From Rhodanobacter sp. UBA5168 (GTDB lineage: Bacteria; Pseudomonadota; Gammaproteobacteria; Xanthomonadales; Rhodanobacteraceae), in NCBI GenBank assembly GCA_002413455.1, contig DHXA01000256.1:4628-14999 (forward strand): DNA of 10,372 nt, read 5' to 3'. A model generated the notes under the pieces. That model had not been told where the DNA came from and searched no databases. It saw nothing but the letters and a program-made list of their open reading frames with translations. Positions within the stretch are counted from its first letter, which is position 1. Each line of letters begins with the position of its first letter. The translations under genes were made by a program, and so were the position numbers. Shown piece by piece: positions 6,656-10,372 of the stretch.

Positions 6656-6975
6656 GTTGTTCTCCATACGCTCGAATTCACCAAGCCGACCGCGCCACGG
6701 CGATCACCGCCAACAGGGGCCTCAGGCTGAGCACGTGAGGACCTCCCTGCGACATGAAAAGCGCGTGCCGGTCTGTCATAGGCTCGTGGCTGCCCAAGGC
6801 CGGCACACGCATGCAACGCCGATCACCGACCGCGCCCGGCGGCAGCTACGGCAATACCCAGTGTTTTCTGGCGCGTCGCCCTTTGGCGGGCAGCGCCGCT
6901 TCACGCCTTGGCTATCTTTCTACTGCTAGGTTTTTACCCTGTCATCATCCAAACGGATGACGCAAAAAAGACGGC
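6656..6975. promoter_or_regulatory. Divergent tyrosinase/luxR intergenic region
   Basis: About 320 bases separate the tyrosinase and luxR starts; no protein gene is convincing within them. GCGCGTGCCGG (6761-6771) and CCGGCACACGC (6800-6810) form an inverted repeat matching at 10 of 11 positions around 28 bases. CTCAGGCTGAG (6721-6731) is a short perfect palindrome beside CACGTG. TCATCC (6945-6950) and GGATGA (6955-6960) form a perfect 6-bp repeat with an AAAC centre, 15 bases before the luxR ATG. I found no convincing -35/-10 pair for either gene. The repeats are visible; any regulatory role is inference. Confidence 0.4.
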
Positions 6976-8115
6976 ATGGCCGCGGGAGAACCGCATTTGG
7001 ACCGTCGACGCAGCACACAGTTGATCGATGCCCTTTACGGCATGGATTTGCGTGCGCCGGATTGGGTGCCTTTCCTTACGCTCGTCGCGCAGGCGTTTCG
7101 TTCGCATGTCGTTGCCGTGCAGATCCACGACCACGCCCATCGGCACGGCCGGCTGACGACGGCCATTGGCCTGTCGCCGCGGCTGATGGCGCTCCACCCC
7201 ACCCTGTCCTACGAGCATCCCTGGTTTGAGCGCGGCGCCAGCAGGCTGTTGCTGGAAGGGATCGCCGACGATCGCGGCCTGATGGATGAAGCCGAACTGC
7301 GAGCTACGCGGTACTACGCCGAATTCATGCAGGACGCCGGCATCGGCCATGGCATGGCGCTGCGCATGCATGCGCAAGGGCCCAACGACCTTGCCCTGCT
7401 GACCATCAACCGGGATTGGCAAACCGGGTATTACGAGGAACACGAATGCGAGCTGGCGCGATCGCTGCTGCCCCATCTGTGCAACGCCTACGCGCTGCAG
7501 CAGCGCCTTGGCTGGCTGAACCAGGAGAGCCACAACTTTCACGCGGCGCTGGATCAACTGACCGACGGCGTGCTGCTGCTGAATGCCGAGGGGCAGCTAC
7601 GGTTCTGCAACAGCACGGCCCAGCAGATGGAAGCCGATCGCCTGTTCACACGCCGGGCAGACGGTCGTCTGAGTCTGTACTGGCCGGCCGACGAGCAGCA
7701 GCTGCGACAGACCCTGCCGCAGCTTTGCGCCAGCATCGCGAGCCGGCCGCTCATCCAGCAACTGCACAGCCGTGACGGCGTGCTGGCGGGCACGCTCAAG
7801 TTCTGTCCCGCCGGCATGGTGGCGGGTACACAGTGGTCGCAGTACGACATCCGGGTGATCGCCTTCGTCAAGACCGTGACCTCCGGCAGTGCGGCGTCCC
7901 TCGGCGAGGGGTTGCAGCGCCAATGGGGTTTCACCAGCGCTGAAGCGCAGCTGGCGCAATGGCTGATGCAGGGCATGTCGCTTTCCCAGGCCGCCGAGCA
8001 AGGCGGCGTCACCATCAACACCGTGCGCACCCAACTGCGCTCACTCTTCGACAAGACCCAGACCCGCCGGCAAGCCGAGCTGATGCGGGTGCTGCTGCGG
8101 CTCTCGCCTACGTGA
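6976..8115 (+). CDS. LuxR-type transcriptional regulator with PAS-like sensor region
   Basis: A 379-residue regulator. The C terminus is a LuxR-type helix-turn-helix (about residues 317-377): the GFTSAEAQLAQWLMQGMS start, the SQAAEQGGVTINTVRTQLRSLFDKT recognition region, then RRQAELMRVLL. A PAS-like segment lies near 191-300 (LTDGVLLLNAEGQLRFCNSTAQQ). The first 180 residues are a less conserved, probably ligand-sensing region. There is no receiver or membrane segment, so it is a one-component cytoplasmic regulator. The ATG at 6976 follows an in-frame stop at 6958 but has a poor ribosome binding site; a TTG at 6997 with GGGAG 8 bases upstream is a possible alternative start. It is divergent from the tyrosinase and followed at 110 bases by a cupin on the same strand; either could be its target. 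The inducer is unknown. Confidence 0.88.
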   Translation: MAAGEPHLDRRRSTQLIDALYGMDLRAPDWVPFLTLVAQAFRSHVVAVQIHDHAHRHGRLTTAIGLSPRLMALHPTLSYEHPWFERGASRLLLEGIADDRGLMDEAELRATRYYAEFMQDAGIGHGMALRMHAQGPNDLALLTINRDWQTGYYEEHECELARSLLPHLCNAYALQQRLGWLNQESHNFHAALDQLTDGVLLLNAEGQLRFCNSTAQQMEADRLFTRRADGRLSLYWPADEQQLRQTLPQLCASIASRPLIQQLHSRDGVLAGTLKFCPAGMVAGTQWSQYDIRVIAFVKTVTSGSAASLGEGLQRQWGFTSAEAQLAQWLMQGMSLSQAAEQGGVTINTVRTQLRSLFDKTQTRRQAELMRVLLRLSPT

Positions 8116-8225
8116 GCCTCGCCGAAGGTGGCGTTCGCCACTCGAATACGCTCCGGAGAAAACAGTCCGTCCATCTGACGCAGTCGAACGTCCGGAGGCC
8201 TCTGCGCCACCCAGTGGGAGGTAAC

Positions 8226-8582
8226 ATGAAAAAGTCCTCTTTAGCTTTGGTTCTGGCCATGGTCGTGCTGGCCATGCCCTGCGCGTATGCCGCCGACGAC
8301 CTTTGCGCCGTGGGGCCCACGCATTGCAAGATCCTGAAGGAAGACGCCAGGGTGCGCGTCATCGACTACACCGCCAAAGCCGGTGACAAGGTCGCCATGC
8401 ATACCCACCCGGCCCATGTCATTTATGTTCTCAAGGGAGGACGGACGAAGTTCACCCTGCCGGACGGGAGCACGACGGAACGCGATCTGAAACCCGGCGA
8501 CGCCGTGATCAATCCGGCCGTCACCCACGCCACGGAGAACGTGACCGCGCTCCACGCGATCATCGTGGAGATGAAGGAGTAG
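8226..8582 (+). CDS. Secreted small cupin
   Basis: A 118-residue protein with a signal peptide (KK, a hydrophobic run, cleavage near YA-A at 22-23) and a single cupin barrel, hence probably periplasmic. Cupin motif 1 is G53-x5-H59-x-H61, but the usual metal-binding glutamate is absent and H64 lies nearby. Motif 2 is G91-x5-P97, H101 and N105. Metal binding through H59, H61 and H101 is plausible, but the reaction is unknown. C27 and C34 just after the signal could form a disulfide. The ATG at 8226 has a strong GGGAGGT ribosome binding site at 8216-8222; the longer upstream frame is an out-of-frame overlap with luxR. The gap from luxR (8116-8225) holds a short hairpin (8128-8141) without a T-run, so read-through is possible. 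Ends before an intrinsic terminator. Confidence 0.85.
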   Translation: MKKSSLALVLAMVVLAMPCAYAADDLCAVGPTHCKILKEDARVRVIDYTAKAGDKVAMHTHPAHVIYVLKGGRTKFTLPDGSTTERDLKPGDAVINPAVTHATENVTALHAIIVEMKE

Positions 8583-8644
8583 AGGCACGTCAGGCAGATG
8601 GGCGCGCGCGATTTTCGGGCCGCTCCACCGTTCGATGGAAACGA

Positions 8645-8679
8645 GAACGGCGCCGTAGCGATACGGCGCCGTTCTTTAT
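8645..8679 (+). terminator. Rho-independent terminator between convergent genes
   Basis: A perfect 12-bp stem, GAACGGCGCCGT (8645-8656) with ACGGCGCCGTTC (8663-8674), six-base loop AGCGAT, then TTTAT. It lies 62 bases after the cupin stop and 25 bases beyond the stop of the convergent lipoprotein gene, so it ends cupin transcription. On the other strand the stem is followed by TCGTTT, so it may work, less strongly, for the lipoprotein gene too. Confidence 0.85.
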
Positions 8680-8704
8680 GGGGTCGAGCAAATCGCAGGT
8701 GGAG

Positions 8705-9307
8705 CTAGATGCCATCTGCAGCCGGTAGCGTCAGCTCGGCCCGCTGTTCGGCATCGGCCGTGTTCCATCGACGCATGTAGTCGAGCTTCTTCGCCGTGAT
8801 GTCTGCAGCGTGCTCGCTATACCAGGCTTCGGCGGCGGGTGTGACATTGACCCAGGCGGTCTTGGCCATCCACTCGCGGAAATCGGACGACTGCATGCTG
8901 TACTTCGCGCCGGCCTGGTTGTGGATCGGCAGCAGCGAGAAGCGTGCCTTCCACACGCCCATGCGCGGACTGACCAGCGCGTAGTAGGTCTTGCCCGCAT
9001 CCAGATGCGCCACCATGAAATCCGCGTTCTCGGCGATCACCATAAACAGGTGCTCACCCGGCTCGGCCTGATAGGCGATCTTGGTCTTGCTCGACACGAT
9101 GCCGATGAACTTGTCCTGCTTCTCGCGCGTGTCGTACACCGACGACTGGATCGCCCCGCCCAGCGACGACGGCCGCATGAACACCACCAGTGCCTTGCCC
9201 GGCTCCGGCTGCGGCGCCGAGCCGCCCGACTTCACCATCAACGATGACTGGCAGCCGGTCAGGCCGGCCAGCAGCAGGATGGCCAAACTCCATCGAATCA
9301 AACGCAT
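8705..9307 (-). CDS. Outer-membrane lipoprotein, DUF2846-like
   Basis: A 200-residue lipoprotein. The signal sequence runs MRLIRWSLAILLLAG to the lipobox LTGC with C19 as the lipidated residue. Residue +2 is Gln, not Asp, so outer-membrane sorting is expected. The mature part opens with a flexible Gly/Ser/Pro segment. A beta-rich domain follows, with ALVVFMRPS, FIGIVSSKTKIAYQAEPGEH and AGKTYYALVSPRMG, the pattern of the DUF2846 family of unknown function. The last 70 residues are more helical and charged. The ATG at 9307 is chosen because it begins the signal peptide and has AGGGGA upstream; an ATG at 9331 would add eight polar residues. It is a single-gene unit, and TATAGA on the minus strand (9349-9354) is a weak -10 candidate. 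No functional link to neighbours is visible. Confidence 0.8.
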   Translation of the reverse strand: MRLIRWSLAILLLAGLTGCQSSLMVKSGGSAPQPEPGKALVVFMRPSSLGGAIQSSVYDTREKQDKFIGIVSSKTKIAYQAEPGEHLFMVIAENADFMVAHLDAGKTYYALVSPRMGVWKARFSLLPIHNQAGAKYSMQSSDFREWMAKTAWVNVTPAAEAWYSEHAADITAKKLDYMRRWNTADAEQRAELTLPAADGI

Positions 9308-9441
9308 TGTTGCTTTCCCCTGTGACTGCACGATTAAGAAAAAGTGCTTCTATAAGTGACCCTACCCCGGCTACCCGAACGCCTCCAGCAGTGGGATTGA
9401 CGCCTCTGGCCCGTTTGATTTCCGTGTCCGGCTTCCGTGAC

Positions 9442-10026
9442 TCACAGTCCGATAACTCGATTCCAGTCAGAGATATACATATATATTCTTTGAAATTCGG
9501 TAGGTAATAACATGCGATTGTGAGCAATGAAGTTCCTAGCTTTTTCCAACTCATCCATGCGTTGACGAAGCCAATGTTGCGATGGAATGATAGAAAAAAA
9601 TTCCCATTTTTCCGTGATGATAGATGCCAACATTCCGAAATCAACGAAGCCAAGAAGATCTCGTTTTTGCCCCTCAAGCCATGAGTCTTTCATAGCCGTG
9701 GCCTGTCTAGTCTCAGCATGTAATCTTATCTTTGCTGGAAGCTTTTCCCACCAGTCGAGACCATCTTTTTCTTCCAGCGTTTCACGAATAAGGGTTCGCA
9801 CTTCGTTCTCGAAGCAATAAAGTAGCGCATAGAGACGCGCCATTTCGAGAGCTTCGTTTCGCCTAGCCACTCCGAATGGGGCAAGTACCTCTGCAAGCAG
9901 GCGTTCTTCTGACTGAGCGTTATTGGCTCCAATTTGAATTCCTGCACCTTGAAAAATAGCCGCCTCCGATTCGAACATTAAGCCACGGAAGAGAAAATCC
10001 CTCAAGTCTTTTTGAGTGTTAGCCAA
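9442..10026 (-). CDS. Swt1-type HEPN domain protein, putative RNase toxin
   Basis: A 194-residue helical protein resembling the Swt1-type HEPN family. Visible marks are the YALLYCFENEVRTLIRETL helix (about 67-85), DWWEKL (91-96), GFVDFGMLASIITEKWEFF (126-144), and EKARNFIAHNR (161-171). The last holds the HEPN R-x4-H motif (R164, N165, H169), the usual metal-independent RNase site, so catalysis is possible. HEPN proteins are common in toxin-antitoxin, abortive-infection and other defence loci. The start is TTG at 10026: AAGGAG (minus strand, 10039-10034) sits 7 bases before it and the next in-frame ATG is at codon 17. It overlaps the upstream gene by 8 bases (TTGGCTAA), implying coupled translation. 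The DNA is much more AT-rich than that left of about 9470, suggesting transfer. The toxin role is inferred. Confidence 0.72.
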   Translation of the reverse strand: MANTQKDLRDFLFRGLMFESEAAIFQGAGIQIGANNAQSEERLLAEVLAPFGVARRNEALEMARLYALLYCFENEVRTLIRETLEEKDGLDWWEKLPAKIRLHAETRQATAMKDSWLEGQKRDLLGFVDFGMLASIITEKWEFFSIIPSQHWLRQRMDELEKARNFIAHNRMLLPTEFQRIYMYISDWNRVIGL

Positions 10027-10372
10027 TCAAGTGCTCCTTGAGTGATTTAAAGATTGAATTGTAGACTTCCACATCTTTAGTTGCAGGCAAATGAATTTGA
10101 ATGTTGTAGTGCAATCCGGGAGCTGTCATCAATGACGGAGGCAAATTACCCGGAACTTGCGGTGCTACGTTACTCTCCTGCGGTAAAATGGTTGGCACTT
10201 CAGGCGACTTTTCTGTCGAGCTTTGGACGTGATCTATATCAGCAAGCTTGAGAAGTGCGAAAAAAGTTCGCGCCATCAATTCAGCTGGCCGATCCGTTGC
10301 GTTGTGGACGCTCTTAAACTTCCCTTCAATTAAATTTTTATCCTTATCGCTAGGGTGAGTTTTTATTACGAA
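10019..10372 (-). CDS. DUF5343-like protein, C-terminal part (5' end outside window)
   Basis: The frame is open from the right edge to the TAA at 10019, giving 117 visible residues without an N terminus. A TTG at 10279 and the ATG beside it are internal. The first part (NLIEGKFKSVHNATDRPAEL, then MARTFFALLKLADID) matches my recollection of the end of DUF5343 domains, thought to be winged-helix-like. A Pro/Ser-rich linker of about 35 residues follows. The C terminus, LHYNIQIHLPATKDVEVYN then IFKSLKEHLIG, is a conserved tail seen in this group. Placed immediately before the HEPN gene and overlapping it, the protein could be the antitoxin, sensor or regulator of that partner. The DNA is AT-rich like the HEPN gene. 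The family name is from memory. Confidence 0.55.
   Translation of the reverse strand, partial: FVIKTHPSDKDKNLIEGKFKSVHNATDRPAELMARTFFALLKLADIDHVQSSTEKSPEVPTILPQESNVAPQVPGNLPPSLMTAPGLHYNIQIHLPATKDVEVYNSIFKSLKEHLIG

Noticed and set aside
6682..6816. A 44-codon minus-strand frame just upstream of the tyrosinase
   Set aside because: No ribosome binding site and no recognisable pattern; a GC-rich frame this short is expected by chance.
8128..8141. GTGGCGTTCGCCAC hairpin right after luxR as a terminator
   Set aside because: The stem is short and no T-run follows on either side.
7554..8210. Minus-strand frames of 218 and 145 codons opposite luxR
   Set aside because: Antisense shadows of a gene with a clear LuxR helix-turn-helix.
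9331..9441. Search for a tRNA or attachment-site remnant at the island edge
   Set aside because: No cloverleaf, direct repeat or integrase was seen in this stretch.
9054..9677. A 207-codon minus-strand frame joining the HEPN 3' region to the lipoprotein gene
   Set aside because: It overlaps both supported genes out of frame and changes composition midway, with no domain.
1..10372. Search for CRISPR arrays, insertion sequences and rRNA
   Set aside because: No regularly spaced repeats, transposase motifs, terminal inverted repeats flanking a gene, or rRNA-like sequence were recognised.

Overview
The window is high-GC (by eye in the 60s percent) with compact, overlapping genes. Its gene content fits a gammaproteobacterium of the Xanthomonadales/Rhodanobacteraceae type (Rhodanobacter, Dyella or Luteibacter-like). 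That placement is an impression from protein style and base composition, not a search result. From about 9470 to the right edge the DNA becomes clearly AT-richer, which looks like the edge of an acquired segment.

Layout. (1) 2-2940, plus strand: a repair pair. The first gene is an MrfA/YprA-type DExH helicase, cut by the left edge, with a C-terminal four-cysteine zinc site. The second is an MrfB/YprB-type DEDD exonuclease that overlaps it by 4 bases. (2) 2988-3611, minus strand: a TetR-family repressor. It is divergent from a plus-strand cluster (3770-5061) of a DinB-fold protein, a small unknown ORF, a RidA-like protein lacking the usual catalytic arginine, and what looks like the first 57 codons of a membrane isoprenylcysteine-methyltransferase-like gene. 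An inverted repeat over the likely tetR -10 box is a candidate operator. (3) 5255-6655, minus strand: a Tat-exported type-3 copper tyrosinase with a poly-proline linker and a C-terminal shielding-like domain carrying a Met/His-rich segment. It is divergent, across 308-320 bases, from a LuxR-type regulator (6976-8115), which is followed by a secreted single-domain cupin (8226-8582). (4) 8645-8679: a strong intrinsic terminator between the cupin and a convergent DUF2846-like lipoprotein (8705-9307, minus strand). (5) 9442-10372, minus strand, AT-rich: the C-terminal part of a DUF5343-like protein overlapping by 8 bases a Swt1-type HEPN protein with an intact R-x4-H motif.

How the genes work together. 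MrfA and MrfB would act together in excision-type DNA repair, as described for the Bacillus pair. The TetR regulator probably controls itself and the dinB-ridA cluster. The LuxR regulator is placed to control the tyrosinase and/or the cupin, but nothing visible proves it. The DUF5343-like/HEPN pair has the architecture of a translationally coupled toxin-antitoxin or abortive-infection module and is the best candidate here for a poorly described system.

No tRNA, rRNA, CRISPR array, transposase or integrase was seen.
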